From: Nocardia alni | GTDB lineage: Bacteria > Actinomycetota > Actinomycetes > Mycobacteriales > Mycobacteriaceae | Assembly (NCBI RefSeq): GCF_019038435.1 | Contig: NZ_JAGPOX010000005.1 | Location: 62,001-126,000, forward strand | Direction: 5' to 3' | DNA: 64,000 nucleotides | In this document: one piece after another, positions 16,786 through 25,129 of the stretch | How the letters are laid out: each line of letters starts with the position of its first letter | Position numbering within the stretch: the stretch's first letter is position 1 | Notes under the pieces: model-generated | Seen by the model: the letters and a program-made list of their open reading frames with translations, nothing else | Told to the model about the DNA's origin: nothing | Databases searched by the model: none | Program-made: the position numbers and the translations under genes

Positions 16786-18179
16786 TGCTCCGCCTCTCGG
16801 TTGCGCGCCCCGTGCGGCGAGGCGCTGGTTTCGGGTTCTTCGGATGCCGCCGAATCGCACGGATCCTCGTGCCAGTCGCCGAATGGGTCGGACCACCGGG
16901 CGACAAGTTCGGGTGCGGTGCGCATCAACTCCAGTTCGGCGTCGTCGACCAGTGCCCAGTGCAGCGCGTGCCGGATGTCGTCCGGATCGGCGTCGCAGAC
17001 CAGGATCGTCAGCGAGATGTCCCGGTCGCCGAAGTGCTCGTCCCAGCGCAGCGCGGCCAGCGCGCGACGATCCGGATCGGCATCGGCGAATTCCTCTGGC
17101 GTCATCGCGGCCAGCCACGGACCGGCGCCGCCCACGCGCAGTCCGCCCCCGGCCGATTCCAGCCATACCGCGTCATGCGGCTGGGTGGCCAACCAGATCC
17201 GGCCCCGCGCGGTTACGACACCGTCGAACAGCACATCCAGGGCCTCGTGCAGACGTTCAGGGTGAAACGGGCGGCCGGCGGCGAATTCCACGAGTGTGAC
17301 GCCGTATTCGGTATCCAGCGGCGGTCGGCCGCGCAGCAGCGGGGCGTGCGCGTCGAAGATCCGGCCGCGCCGCGAGTCGCCGGCAATACGGGCCAGCAGG
17401 CCCTCGATTCGCGCGCAGGCCGGACCCTCTTTACCTGCCCCCACAGCACCTGACCCCACAGCTTCATCGAGCCAGTCGACCGGGGCCTGCGGGACCAGGC
17501 GGTCCAGGATCGCCATCAGTCGCGCCCGATCGCCGCCCGCGAACGGATCGGGGGCGAAAATCAGTACCGCGTCGGCGAATTCGACCTGTCCCACGGCGAC
17601 CTGCGCCACTGTGCGCTCGTCGTCGGCGGACAGGCCGCGTTCCTTGAGCATGTCGTCGCCGATCGCATCGGCGGGCCAGGTGTGCGCGTCCAGTCCGGTG
17701 AGCACGGCCTCGACGCGCACGCTGCGCCCGGCCGGGCCGTCCACTCGGCCCGCGACTCCGGCGACCACGACGTGTTCGATCGCGTGGCAGACCGCCTCGG
17801 CCTCGAATGCGGGATCCAGCAGGATCACGATGCGCCGCACGGAATCCCGCATCGACAGCAGGCACAGCAGGGGCAGCAGGTCGGCGCGCAGCGTGCACGA
17901 GACACAGCCGTGCGCCAGCTCGTGCACCGTCGTCACGGCACGGTGGTCCAGGACACCGGAGAGGGCTGCCATGCGCCCGACCGGCGTGCCGTACCACACG
18001 GTGCGGCGCACGATGCCCTCGTGCAGGGCGGTCAGATCGTGCCGGACCACCACGGTGCCCGGTATATCCAGCATCGCCCACGCCACCCGATCCATGCCCG
18101 TCGCGACCGGGCCGACGGGCTCGACGGATGCGGCCGCCAACAGCACGACGGGCATGCGACGGCCGGGAGGAGACACCAC
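16782..18179 (-). CDS. CobW-like protein of the Zur cluster, Walker A lost (possible Mrf homologue)
   Basis: 465 residues from GTG 18179, which has AAAGGGG at 5 nt spacing; a TTG at 18197 lies inside the Zur-like box. The GCVSCTLR motif (about 91-98) is the CxCC-type metal site of CobW/COG0523 zinc chaperones, and a CobW C-terminal domain occurs near 330-420. The N-terminal P-loop GxxGxGK is missing, so GTP hydrolysis may be lost. In mycobacteria a CobW-like gene in the zinc-independent ribosomal operon (Mrf) recruits the hibernation factor Mpy to ribosomes; that role here is inference from context. It is divergent from the rpmB operon across two Zur-like boxes. Confidence 0.82.
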   Translation of the reverse strand: MVSPPGRRMPVVLLAAASVEPVGPVATGMDRVAWAMLDIPGTVVVRHDLTALHEGIVRRTVWYGTPVGRMAALSGVLDHRAVTTVHELAHGCVSCTLRADLLPLLCLLSMRDSVRRIVILLDPAFEAEAVCHAIEHVVVAGVAGRVDGPAGRSVRVEAVLTGLDAHTWPADAIGDDMLKERGLSADDERTVAQVAVGQVEFADAVLIFAPDPFAGGDRARLMAILDRLVPQAPVDWLDEAVGSGAVGAGKEGPACARIEGLLARIAGDSRRGRIFDAHAPLLRGRPPLDTEYGVTLVEFAAGRPFHPERLHEALDVLFDGVVTARGRIWLATQPHDAVWLESAGGGLRVGGAGPWLAAMTPEEFADADPDRRALAALRWDEHFGDRDISLTILVCDADPDDIRHALHWALVDDAELELMRTAPELVARWSDPFGDWHEDPCDSAASEEPETSASPHGARNREAEQ

Positions 18180-18192
18180 CGGAACCCCTTTC

Positions 18193-18260
18193 GACAATGA
18201 TTTTCATTTACCGGAGGCTCACGCTACAGTGTTCGACGTCTGTTGTCGAAAATGATTTTC
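18193..18260. promoter_or_regulatory. Two Zur-like boxes between divergent operons
   Basis: GAAAATGATTTTC at 18248-18260 is an inverted repeat around one base; GACAATGATTTTC at 18193-18205 is a slightly weaker copy. Both match the actinobacterial Zur consensus with A/T-rich arms around ATGAT and are 55 bp apart centre to centre. One faces each of the two divergent operons of zinc-independent ribosomal proteins. Confidence 0.85.
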
Positions 18261-18283
18261 ATCACCAATAAATAGGAGGATCC

Positions 18284-18520
18284 GTGTCGGCACACTGCCA
18301 GGTCACCGGGCGCCGTCCCGGATTCGGCAAGTCGGTCTCGCACTCACACCGGCGCACGAACCGGCGCTGGGACCCCAACATCCAGCGCAAGACCTACTAC
18401 CTGCCCAGCGAGGGCCGCCGAATCACCCTGACCGTGTCAGCCAAGGGCATCAAGACCATCGACCGCGATGGCATCGAGGCCGTCGTGGCGCGGCTGCGCC
18501 GCCAGGGGGTCAAGATCTGA
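18284..18520 (+). CDS. rpmB: Ribosomal protein bL28, zinc-independent form
   Basis: 78 residues with [20 protein letters not shown] and [10 protein letters not shown], typical of bL28. The zinc-type protein has two CxxC pairs; here only one Cys (position 5) remains, so no zinc site can form. GTG at 18284 follows a perfect AGGAGG. It is the first gene of the rightward operon rpmB-rpmG-rpsN-rpsR and starts 24 bp after a Zur-like box, so it is expected to be expressed when zinc is low. Confidence 0.96.
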   Translation: MSAHCQVTGRRPGFGKSVSHSHRRTNRRWDPNIQRKTYYLPSEGRRITLTVSAKGIKTIDRDGIEAVVARLRRQGVKI

Positions 18521-18690
18521 TGGCCGCGCGCAACAGCGAGATTCGCCCCATCGTGAAGCTCCGCTCGACCGCGGGCACCGGGTACACCTACGTCACCCGG
18601 AAGAACCGCCGAAACGATCCGGACCGCATGGTGTTGCGCAAGTACGACCCGATCGTGCGTAAGCACGTGGACTTCCGCGAGGAGCGCTGA
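18520..18690 (+). CDS. rpmG: Ribosomal protein bL33, zinc-independent form
   Basis: 56 residues, short but clear: [20 protein letters not shown] and NPDR-like [13 protein letters not shown] match bL33. It contains no cysteine, so it is the zinc-free paralogue. ATG overlaps the last base of the rpmB stop codon (TGATG), indicating coupled translation. It is followed one base later by rpsN. Confidence 0.96.
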   Translation: MAARNSEIRPIVKLRSTAGTGYTYVTRKNRRNDPDRMVLRKYDPIVRKHVDFREER

Positions 18691-18691
18691 G

Positions 18692-19000
18692 ATGGCGAAG
18701 AAGTCGAAGATCGCTCGCAACGAGCAGCGCCGCGTCATCGTCGAGCGACATGCCGAACGACGCGCGGAATTGAAGGAGGCAGCCCGCCGCGCTGCCGCGG
18801 TTGGCGCGCCCGAAACGGCCGATTTGTATGCTGCCCTACAGCGGCTGCCACGCAATGCCAGTCCGGTACGATTGCGCAATCGGGACGCTACGGATGGCCG
18901 TCCCCGTGGTCACTTGCGGAAATTCGGTCTATCCCGAGTGCGCGTGCGCGAACTGGCCCATCGCGGAGAGCTGCCAGGTGTGCACAAGTCGAGTTGGTAG
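18692..19000 (+). CDS. rpsN: Ribosomal protein uS14, zinc-independent long form
   Basis: 102 residues. The N-terminus [13 protein letters not shown] and the C-terminal [20 protein letters not shown] with PGVHKSSW define the long, cysteine-free uS14. The zinc form (about 61 residues) has two CxxC motifs. It assembles into the small-subunit head. One base separates it from rpmG and 36 bp from rpsR, so the four genes form one operon. Confidence 0.97.
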   Translation: MAKKSKIARNEQRRVIVERHAERRAELKEAARRAAAVGAPETADLYAALQRLPRNASPVRLRNRDATDGRPRGHLRKFGLSRVRVRELAHRGELPGVHKSSW

Positions 19001-19036
19001 ATCCCCCGTATCTCGCGAGCGAGAAGGAACGCTGAC

Positions 19037-19291
19037 ATGGCAGTGAAGCGAGCACCGTCCAAGAAGGTTCGTGCCGAGCAGGCGCGCCGGCCGAAGAAGA
19101 ACCCTCTGATCGCCGCGGGCATCGAGGTGGTCGACTACAAGGATGTGAACCTGCTGCGCACGTTCATCTCCGACCGCGGCAAGATCCGCAGCCGCCGTGT
19201 CACCGGGCTCACGCCTCAGCAGCAGCGGCAGGTCGCCATCGCGGTGAAGAACGCCCGTGAGATGGCACTGCTACCCTTCACCAGCCGATAA
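19037..19291 (+). CDS. rpsR: Ribosomal protein bS18, zinc-independent paralogue
   Basis: 84 residues. [19 protein letters not shown] and [22 protein letters not shown] are canonical bS18. There is no cysteine, unlike the zinc-linked mycobacterial form. AAGGAA precedes the ATG. It is the last gene of the Zur-type operon; the hairpin at 19435-19460 is the first clear terminator downstream. Confidence 0.97.
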   Translation: MAVKRAPSKKVRAEQARRPKKNPLIAAGIEVVDYKDVNLLRTFISDRGKIRSRRVTGLTPQQQRQVAIAVKNAREMALLPFTSR

Positions 19292-19389
19292 GGCCCTTCC
19301 GCCTCTCCGCGCCTCAGGCCAGACTTGCGTGCCACGCAACTGGCGTTGGCGGCCGGCGGTCAGGCGGTAGCCGAGTTGGCCCGTACCCG

Positions 19390-19409
19390 GCAAGTTACCC
19401 ATAACTTGC
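19390..19409. repeat. 20-bp perfect inverted repeat
   Basis: GCAAGTTA and TAACTTGC flank CCCA. It lies between the convergent rpsR and lectin genes, 98 bp past rpsR. Too A/T-rich and short for a terminator; it resembles a regulator operator, but no gene starts nearby. Confidence 0.5.
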
Positions 19410-19434
19410 GAAATCAGTGGTCGCGGTCGTCGCG

Positions 19435-19460
19435 AGAGCCCCGGAATGCTCCGGGGCTCT
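19435..19460. terminator. Bidirectional terminator
   Basis: An 11-bp perfect inverted repeat (19435-19445 with 19450-19460) with an ATGC loop, between convergent rpsR and the lectin-LysM gene (leftward stop at 19489). Confidence 0.85.
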
Positions 19461-19488
19461 GGCGTTGCGCTGCTTGATTATTCGATCA

Positions 19489-20016
19489 TCACGGGATGGT
19501 CAGGGTCTGGCCCGCGGAGACCATGTCCGGGTTGTCCATTCCGTTGGCCGTGGCTATCTCCATGTAGCGGTTGCCGTCGCCGTAGAAGCGCTCGGCGATC
19601 GCCCACAGGGTGTCGCCCGACGCGACGGTGTAGCTCTGCCCACCCGACGCGGGCGCGGCCGCGGCGGATGCCTGGATCGGGTTGTCGGTATTGGTGCCCG
19701 AGGACCACATCGGGCTGCCGTCCTTCCCATACAGCACGATGTTGCGGTCAGGTTGCACGACCAATCGGTCGGCCTCTTTACCACTGGTTTTGGTGGACCA
19801 GGCGCCACCGTCGTCCTTGTACAGCACGAAGTTGCCGTCGTCTTGCAGGACAGCGCGCCGCACGCCCTGCTCATGCGTGTTGGTCGCCCACACGACCTTT
19901 CCATCCGGCTCGGAAAGGACCAGGTTGCCATCGTTCTGCAGGGTCATCGTGTATGCGCCACCCTGCAGAGACTGGCCGAGACCGAGTTCGTCACCTACGT
20001 GCAATGTGTCGCCCAC
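19489..20016 (-). CDS. Bulb-type mannose-binding lectin with C-terminal LysM
   Basis: 175 residues. The B-lectin domain (about 1-110) has three mannose-site repeats of QxDxNxVxY type: QNDGNLVLS, QDDGNFVLY and QPDRNIVLY. A short Ala/Pro linker leads to a LysM domain (about 125-175: YTVASGDTLWAIAERFYGDG and GQTLTIP) that binds peptidoglycan. GTG at 20016 is chosen because AAAGGAAA precedes it and it begins the lectin fold. No signal peptide is visible, yet both domains suggest the cell surface; a similar LysM-lectin is known in M. smegmatis. Export route unclear. Confidence 0.88.
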   Translation of the reverse strand: MGDTLHVGDELGLGQSLQGGAYTMTLQNDGNLVLSEPDGKVVWATNTHEQGVRRAVLQDDGNFVLYKDDGGAWSTKTSGKEADRLVVQPDRNIVLYGKDGSPMWSSGTNTDNPIQASAAAAPASGGQSYTVASGDTLWAIAERFYGDGNRYMEIATANGMDNPDMVSAGQTLTIP

Positions 20017-20212
20017 CGGATTTCCTTTCGGGACTCGAGGGAGCACTTCGTCGGTTGTTCGATGGTGTCGAGCTAGAATTGCTAGTCGTTTGCCGACTGT
20101 ACTGTCCGGTAGTCCGGATCGCATCACTTGCGCATATTCGTTGCGGAAAGTTCACTCCGGCGGGGAACCGGGCACGGTCACCGCACCCACCCGCCCACTA
20201 GGGTGATGCCTC

Positions 20213-20692
20213 ATGAACAGGACTTGGGGACCGCGCCGCCTCGGCGCGGCCGCCGCGACACTGCTGGCATTGCTGGCCGTCGCCGGCTGCGGACAGACGA
20301 ACCACGGTGGCGCGCAGGCGAATACCGCCACCGCGACGACCGGCTCGTCCGCCCCCTCCGACCCGAGCTCGCCGACCGAGCAGACGCCTCCGGATCCGGG
20401 GCGCATGTTCACCGCGAATCCGGCGATCGTCCACGCGGAGCCCATCCCGTTCGACAGCTGGTACCGGGTCGCGCCCGATCGGATCGCGGTGAACTTCCAG
20501 ATCGGCTCGCCGGACTGCTATGGCGTGGACGCCGCCGCCACCGAGACCGACACCACCGTCACCGTGACCCTGCGCTCGGGTGAACTCCCACAGGCGGTGG
20601 GACGTATGTGCACGATGATCGCGGTATTCGGCACCCTCGAAGTCCCCCTGAAGCAACCGCTCGGCAATCGAAAGGTGCTCAGCGCCAAGTAG
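20213..20692 (+). CDS. Putative lipoprotein of unknown function
   Basis: 159 residues. A twin-arginine-like start (PRRLGAAAATLLALLAVAGC) ends in a lipobox with Cys26, so it should be lipid-anchored at the cytoplasmic membrane. A Thr/Ser/Pro-rich linker follows to about 65, then a compact domain with two cysteines (SPDCYGVD and GRMCTM) and many alternating hydrophobic residues (TTVTVTLRSGELP), suggesting a beta-sandwich. It resembles small actinomycete lipoproteins of unknown role. It is transcribed alone, divergent from the lectin gene. Confidence 0.82.
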   Translation: MNRTWGPRRLGAAAATLLALLAVAGCGQTNHGGAQANTATATTGSSAPSDPSSPTEQTPPDPGRMFTANPAIVHAEPIPFDSWYRVAPDRIAVNFQIGSPDCYGVDAAATETDTTVTVTLRSGELPQAVGRMCTMIAVFGTLEVPLKQPLGNRKVLSAK

Positions 20693-20704
20693 ATTCGAAA
20701 AATC

Positions 20705-20720
20705 TGTGATCCTCGTCACA
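20705..20720. promoter_or_regulatory. CRP-like site with no nearby gene start
   Basis: TGTGATCCTCGTCACA is a perfect TGTGA-N6-TCACA palindrome, only 12 bp after the lipoprotein stop. No annotated gene starts within 300 bp in either direction, so it may control an unannotated RNA or be a chance match. Confidence 0.5.
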
Positions 20721-20920
20721 AATGTGAACGAACTGCCATCATGCGGGGCACTCACCGAGCGTGCGAGATTGTGAAGTGCTACCTTCCCACATAGGCGTTA
20801 CGTAGTGAAGAACCAGGCCGAACCACACACGCAGGGCACTGATGTCACGTAATTGCGCACCATCGTACGGCGATTCGTCATCGCCGAATTCTCCACTCGC
20901 GCAGAGTGATCCACAGACCG

Positions 20921-20941
20921 ATTCCCAGCCTCGGCTGGGAT
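20921..20941. repeat. VIPAEAG-type palindromic element
   Basis: TCCCAGCC and GGCTGGGA flank TC, next to a GTCATCC-like edge. The translated form VIPAEAG is the usual artefact of small dispersed hairpin repeats in many bacterial genomes. Only one copy was seen in this window. Confidence 0.45.
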
Positions 20942-20990
20942 GACGAAACCCGGGGTTCGGGATGTCCAAGGCCCGAAGCCCGGAGGACGA

Positions 20991-21026
20991 CGCCCTGCGC
21001 GGGAACCCGCAGTCCCGCGCAGGGCG
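20991..21026 (-). terminator. Terminator of the purNH operon
   Basis: A 14-bp perfect inverted repeat (20991-21004 with 21013-21026), 8-nt loop, 21 bp past the leftward purH stop codon. Confidence 0.88.
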
Positions 21027-21046
21027 CTCTGTCGTTCAGCACACAT

Positions 21047-22678
21047 TCAGTGCGCGAAATGCCTTGCCCCGGTGAAGTACATCGTCACGCCGGCCTCACG
21101 GCAGGCATCGATCGTCAGCTGATCACGCACCGAACCACCCGGCTGCACAATGGCTTTCACCCCTGCCGTGATGAGCTGCTGCGGCCCGTCCGGGAACGGG
21201 AAGTAGGCGTCCGAGGCCGCGACCGAGCCCTTGGCCCGATCCTCCGCGCGCAGCACCGCGAGGTGCACCGCGTCGACCCGGTTGACCTGTCCCATTCCGA
21301 CACCGACCGAGGCGCCGTCGTGGGCCAGCAGGATCGCGTTCGACTTCACCGCACGGCAAGCGCGCCAGGCGAATTCGAGGTCGGCCAGGGTGGCCGCATC
21401 GGCCGCCTCGCCGGAGACCAGCGTCCAGTTGGCCGGATCGTCGCCCTCGGCGTCGACGATATCGCGCTGCTGCGCGAGTGCGCCGCCGCTGATCGGGCGC
21501 ACCTCGACGCCCACACGGCGCGGTGAGCGGGCCACCAGGATGCGCACATTCTTCTTGCGCGCCAACACCTCCACCGCACCGTCGGCATACCCCGGCGCCA
21601 CGATGACCTCGGTGAAGATCTCCGCGACCTGCTCGGCCATCTCGACGGTCACCTCACGGTTGGCCGCGATCACCCCGCCGAACGCGCTGACCGGATCGCA
21701 GGCGTGCGCCTTGCGATGCGCCTCCGCGATGTCCTCGCCGACCGCGATGCCGCACGGGTTGGCGTGTTTGATGACAGCCACCGCGGGCGCGGTGTGGTCC
21801 CAGGCGGCGCGCCAGGCGGCGTCCGCGTCGGTGTAGTTGTTGTACGACATCTCCTTGCCGTGCAACTGCTCGGCCTGCGCCAGCCCCGGGGCGACGGTGT
21901 CGTCGGTGTACAGCGCGGCGGCCTGGTGCGGGTTCTCGCCGTAGCGCAGCACCGACTCACGGGTCCAGGTCGCGCCCAGCCAGGCCGGAAGTCCCTGCGG
22001 CGCAGCGGAATCCTGGCCATCGGCCGAATCCTGCTGTGCGCCAGGCACATCCGCCGTCAAAACGCTGGTCATCCAGCTCGCTACCGCCACGTCGTAACTC
22101 GCGGTATGCTGGAATGCCTTGGCTGCCAGGGCCGTTCGCTCGGCAAGCGTGAATCCGCCGGACTCGGCAGCGGCGAGTACGCGGTCGTAGTCGCCGGTAT
22201 CGACGACCACCGCGACCGAGGGGTGGTTCTTGGCCGCGGCGCGCACCATCGACGGGCCGCCGATATCGATCTGCTCCACGCATTCGTCCGGGGAGGCGCC
22301 GCTGGCGACAGTCCGGGTGAACGGGTACAGGTTCACCACGACGAGCTCGAAGGCATCCACATCCAGCTCGACCAGCTGATCGACATGCTCTTGCTTACGC
22401 AGGTCGGCCAGGATTCCCGCGTGCACCCGCGGGTGCAGCGTCTTCACACGGCCGTCCAGGGTCTCCGGGAAGCCCGTCACATCCTCGACCTTGGTCACCG
22501 GGATCCCGGCGCCGGCGATGCGCGCCGCGGTCGAGCCGGTCGACACCAACTCCACGCCCGCGGCATGCAGGCCGGTGGCCAGCTCGACGAGCCCGGACTT
22601 GTCGTACACGCTCACCAACGCCCGGCTGATCGGCTTGCGCTCACCAGTATCGCTGGTTCGTTCGCTGCGCTCACTCAC
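21047..22678 (-). CDS. purH: Bifunctional AICAR formyltransferase / IMP cyclohydrolase
   Basis: 543 residues. It catalyses the last two steps of de novo IMP synthesis. The N-terminal IMP cyclohydrolase domain has [10 protein letters not shown] and STGSTAARI; the C-terminal formyltransferase domain has the catalytic KHANPCG motif (Lys-His) and [13 protein letters not shown] at 22678 lies 12 bp after the purN stop. The first 15 residues ([15 protein letters not shown]) are extra and low in complexity; similar SER-repeats are common in nocardial N-termini, so the functional start may be near [10 protein letters not shown]. It forms an operon with purN. Confidence 0.97.
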   Translation of the reverse strand: MSERSERTSDTGERKPISRALVSVYDKSGLVELATGLHAAGVELVSTGSTAARIAGAGIPVTKVEDVTGFPETLDGRVKTLHPRVHAGILADLRKQEHVDQLVELDVDAFELVVVNLYPFTRTVASGASPDECVEQIDIGGPSMVRAAAKNHPSVAVVVDTGDYDRVLAAAESGGFTLAERTALAAKAFQHTASYDVAVASWMTSVLTADVPGAQQDSADGQDSAAPQGLPAWLGATWTRESVLRYGENPHQAAALYTDDTVAPGLAQAEQLHGKEMSYNNYTDADAAWRAAWDHTAPAVAVIKHANPCGIAVGEDIAEAHRKAHACDPVSAFGGVIAANREVTVEMAEQVAEIFTEVIVAPGYADGAVEVLARKKNVRILVARSPRRVGVEVRPISGGALAQQRDIVDAEGDDPANWTLVSGEAADAATLADLEFAWRACRAVKSNAILLAHDGASVGVGMGQVNRVDAVHLAVLRAEDRAKGSVAASDAYFPFPDGPQQLITAGVKAIVQPGGSVRDQLTIDACREAGVTMYFTGARHFAH

Positions 22679-22690
22679 CGTAGAACCTGT

Positions 22691-23332
22691 TCATTCTGGA
22701 ATAACTGCCTTTCGTCCGTCGGAGACAATGCCTCGCATCGCGACGGCCGCGACGACCTGCGCCAGCAACCGCCGTTCGACAACCTTGATCCGCTCGTGCA
22801 GGGCGCCCTCGTCGTCGTCCGGCAGCACGGGGACCGCCTCCTGCGCGAGAATCGGCCCGGTATCCACGCCCGCGTCAACCAGATGCACGGTCGAGCCCGT
22901 CACCCGCACCCCGTAGGCGAGCGCGTCGCGCACCGCGTGCGCACCCGGGAAGGAGGGCAGGAGCGCGGGGTGGGTGTTGATGAGGCGGCCGCCGAACCGC
23001 GCCAGGAACGCCGGACCGAGGATCTTCATGAAGCCCGCCGACACCACCAGATCGGGTTCGTATGCGGCGACCTGCTCGGTCAGCGCGGCATCCCAGGCGC
23101 CGCGATCGGGGTGGTCGCCCAGCGCGACCCGGAAGTGCGGAACCCCCGCGGCCTCGGCATGATCTGTTGCGGCACAGACCCGGTCGACGCCGACCGCGAC
23201 CACGCGAGCCGGATAGTCCGTCGTCTCGGTCGCCTCGATCAGCGAGCGCAGCAGCGACCCGGTGCCCGAGGCGAGCACGACGACGGTCGCCGGTGCGGCC
23301 GTCGGCGCCAGGTGGGTGGGCGGGGTGGTCAG
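22691..23332 (-). CDS. purN: Phosphoribosylglycinamide formyltransferase, probable CTG start
   Basis: Uses 10-formyl-THF to formylate GAR in purine synthesis. The fold begins with VVVLASGTGSLLR (phosphate loop) and has the catalytic NTHPALLPSFPGAH (Asn, His) and Asp in DAGVDTGPILAQ. The first canonical start, GTG 23278, would cut away beta-strand 1 and has no ribosome-binding site. CTG at 23332 follows AGGGAG at 7 nt and gives 213 residues, near the 215 of M. tuberculosis PurN; no ATG, GTG or TTG occurs in this frame back to 23400. I therefore use the CTG. It precedes purH and follows perM on the same strand. Confidence 0.88.
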   Translation of the reverse strand: MTTPPTHLAPTAAPATVVVLASGTGSLLRSLIEATETTDYPARVVAVGVDRVCAATDHAEAAGVPHFRVALGDHPDRGAWDAALTEQVAAYEPDLVVSAGFMKILGPAFLARFGGRLINTHPALLPSFPGAHAVRDALAYGVRVTGSTVHLVDAGVDTGPILAQEAVPVLPDDDEGALHERIKVVERRLLAQVVAAVAMRGIVSDGRKAVIPE

Positions 23333-23397
23333 CGCTCTACTCCCTGCGAATCGGGAACCGTGGGATCGCGGCGGACACGAACCGCCACGACTAGAGC

Positions 23398-25005
23398 CTA
23401 ACGACCGTCCACTCGGCCGGTCTCCGGCAGGTCCGACTCCACCACCTCGGCATCGACGATGTCCTCGTAATCGCGGCCGTCGTAATCGCCGCCGGAGCCG
23501 CGGATGCCCCGGGAGTCCAGCGCCGGCTGCTCCTCGACGAGTTCGCCGTCGACCACCGGATCGGAATGGCTCAGGTAACGGTCGTAACCGTCGCTGTCGT
23601 CGTAGTGGTACCTGTCGTGCTCGTACTCGGAATCGTCGTACTCGTCCTGGTCGCCCTCGTACTCGGCGCTCTCGTACTCGCCGCGGTCGTCCTCGTCGTA
23701 GTACTCGTCATGCTCGGAACCGTCGTCCTCGAACACGTACTGTCGATCATCGGCGAAGTCGGCCGGCGGCGCCTGTAGGAGCAATCGCCCGCACAGCAGC
23801 CCGACGTATCCGGGCACTGCCGTCCAGATCAGGCCCAGCCCGGCGAATACGAACACGTTCGGCCCGATACCCCCGAACGACCCCACCTCACCCCGGCAGA
23901 GCACACCCAGCAGGGCCAGCGCCAGCATGACCGACCCCGCCGCGGTGAGCGTCGCCCAGGGACGGCGCACCTCGTCGTCCGAGCCGCGCGCGCAGTCCAT
24001 TCCGGCCAGGACGCCGACCGTGGCGGGCACCAGCAGCACCGCGGGCCACCAACCGGCCGCCGGACCGGTCGGCACCGCCGCCAGCACGGGCAGCGCCGGA
24101 ACCGGCGCTCCCGCAACGGCGAACGCGCTCAGCCCGCCCGCGCCGATATGCACTTCGGCCCCGACCAGCACGCTGGTCGCGCCGATCGCGACATTGGGCA
24201 GATAGGCCAGCGACAGCAGCGTCAAACCCAGGAACCCGCCGAGGTTGCCCGCCGCGCGATAGGTATCGCCGAGCCGGGACCAGTGCACCAGCAGCGAGAC
24301 CAGGGCCAGCGCCAGCCCGCTCAGCAGCAGGCGCCGGACCGCACGCCGGGCAGCGGCGACCGCGGGCGCGACCCACGGCGGAAGCCGCGCGACCAGCCGT
24401 TCGCGCAGCGGGTTGCGGCGGCTCGCGATACCGGCGACGGCGGCCAGCAGATGCAGCACGCCCACCCAGGCGAAGGCGGCCAACGCCTGCGGCGGCTGCA
24501 GCGCGACCACGGACGAGGCGTCGTCGGCCACCGCCAGGCATACCGCGGTGACCAGCAGCGGACCCGAGAGAGCCGCGCCCACGATCCACCCCAGATCCGC
24601 ACGGGTGGAATCGGGTTCGACCGCCCGGGCACAGTCACGGGCGGTCAGCCACAGCACCAGCCCGGTCGGCACGAGCGGCAGCAGACTCAGGGTGGTCTTG
24701 CCGATCACCAGCGGAACCTGGTGCACCGCGAGCCATCCCGCGGCGATCGCACCGGACGCGCCGGTCATGGTGCTGTTCGCGGCGAGCAGGGTGGCGACCA
24801 CCAGCAGCACGATCACCACGACGGTGAAACTGGTCGCCCGGGCGGCCACGATGAGCAGCACCCGGGCTCGTTCGGGGGTCAGCGACAGGAACAGATTGTC
24901 CTCGGGCCCCGGGCCGGACCGCCTGGAACCGGGCCGCGGCCGTCGGCCGTCGTCGTCACCCGAGTGGGCACTGCGCGGGTCCCGGCGCACCGAAGAAGCC
25001 TTCAC
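23398..25005 (-). CDS. perM: PerM-like polytopic membrane protein (DUF6350)
   Basis: 535 residues. A basic, disordered N-terminus (about 40) precedes about 10 membrane segments (about 48-400) and a 130-residue acidic tail rich in Asp, Glu and Tyr (SEYEHDRYHYDD). Order and position before purN match M. tuberculosis Rv0955 (PerM), a membrane protein needed for cell division and persistence, reported to support divisome proteins. GTG at 25005 follows GAGGG. The acidic tail is longer and more repetitive than one would expect; it may be an intracellular docking region. The neighbouring DUF5336 gene encodes another division-linked membrane protein. Confidence 0.88.
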   Translation of the reverse strand: MKASSVRRDPRSAHSGDDDGRRPRPGSRRSGPGPEDNLFLSLTPERARVLLIVAARATSFTVVVIVLLVVATLLAANSTMTGASGAIAAGWLAVHQVPLVIGKTTLSLLPLVPTGLVLWLTARDCARAVEPDSTRADLGWIVGAALSGPLLVTAVCLAVADDASSVVALQPPQALAAFAWVGVLHLLAAVAGIASRRNPLRERLVARLPPWVAPAVAAARRAVRRLLLSGLALALVSLLVHWSRLGDTYRAAGNLGGFLGLTLLSLAYLPNVAIGATSVLVGAEVHIGAGGLSAFAVAGAPVPALPVLAAVPTGPAAGWWPAVLLVPATVGVLAGMDCARGSDDEVRRPWATLTAAGSVMLALALLGVLCRGEVGSFGGIGPNVFVFAGLGLIWTAVPGYVGLLCGRLLLQAPPADFADDRQYVFEDDGSEHDEYYDEDDRGEYESAEYEGDQDEYDDSEYEHDRYHYDDSDGYDRYLSHSDPVVDGELVEEQPALDSRGIRGSGGDYDGRDYEDIVDAEVVESDLPETGRVDGR

Positions 25006-25129
25006 GACCGCATTCCCTCAATTGTGTAACGCTCGCCCACGGGGATTCAGCCTGACAGGTCGACTCGCGTCGGCGGGTCAGGCGCGCCGCAAGACGCCGC
25101 CGACCCGCCGACGTTCGTGTCGGATTCGC

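Larger units (their letters stand above)
20721..21046. other. Gene-free stretch, possible small RNA locus
   Basis: No supported protein gene. It begins with the CRP-like site and contains a possible extended -10, TGCTACCTT at 20777-20785, on the plus strand. It ends with two hairpins (20923-20940 and 20991-21026). An uncharacterised transcript of about 150-250 nt would fit, but nothing proves it. Confidence 0.3.

Noticed and set aside
18180..18197. TTG start for the CobW-like protein
   Set aside because: It lies in the Zur-like box; GTG 18179 has a clear ribosome-binding site.
20798..21046. Small minus-strand protein with VIPAEAG
   Set aside because: Translation of a dispersed hairpin and of the purH terminator; no start signal.
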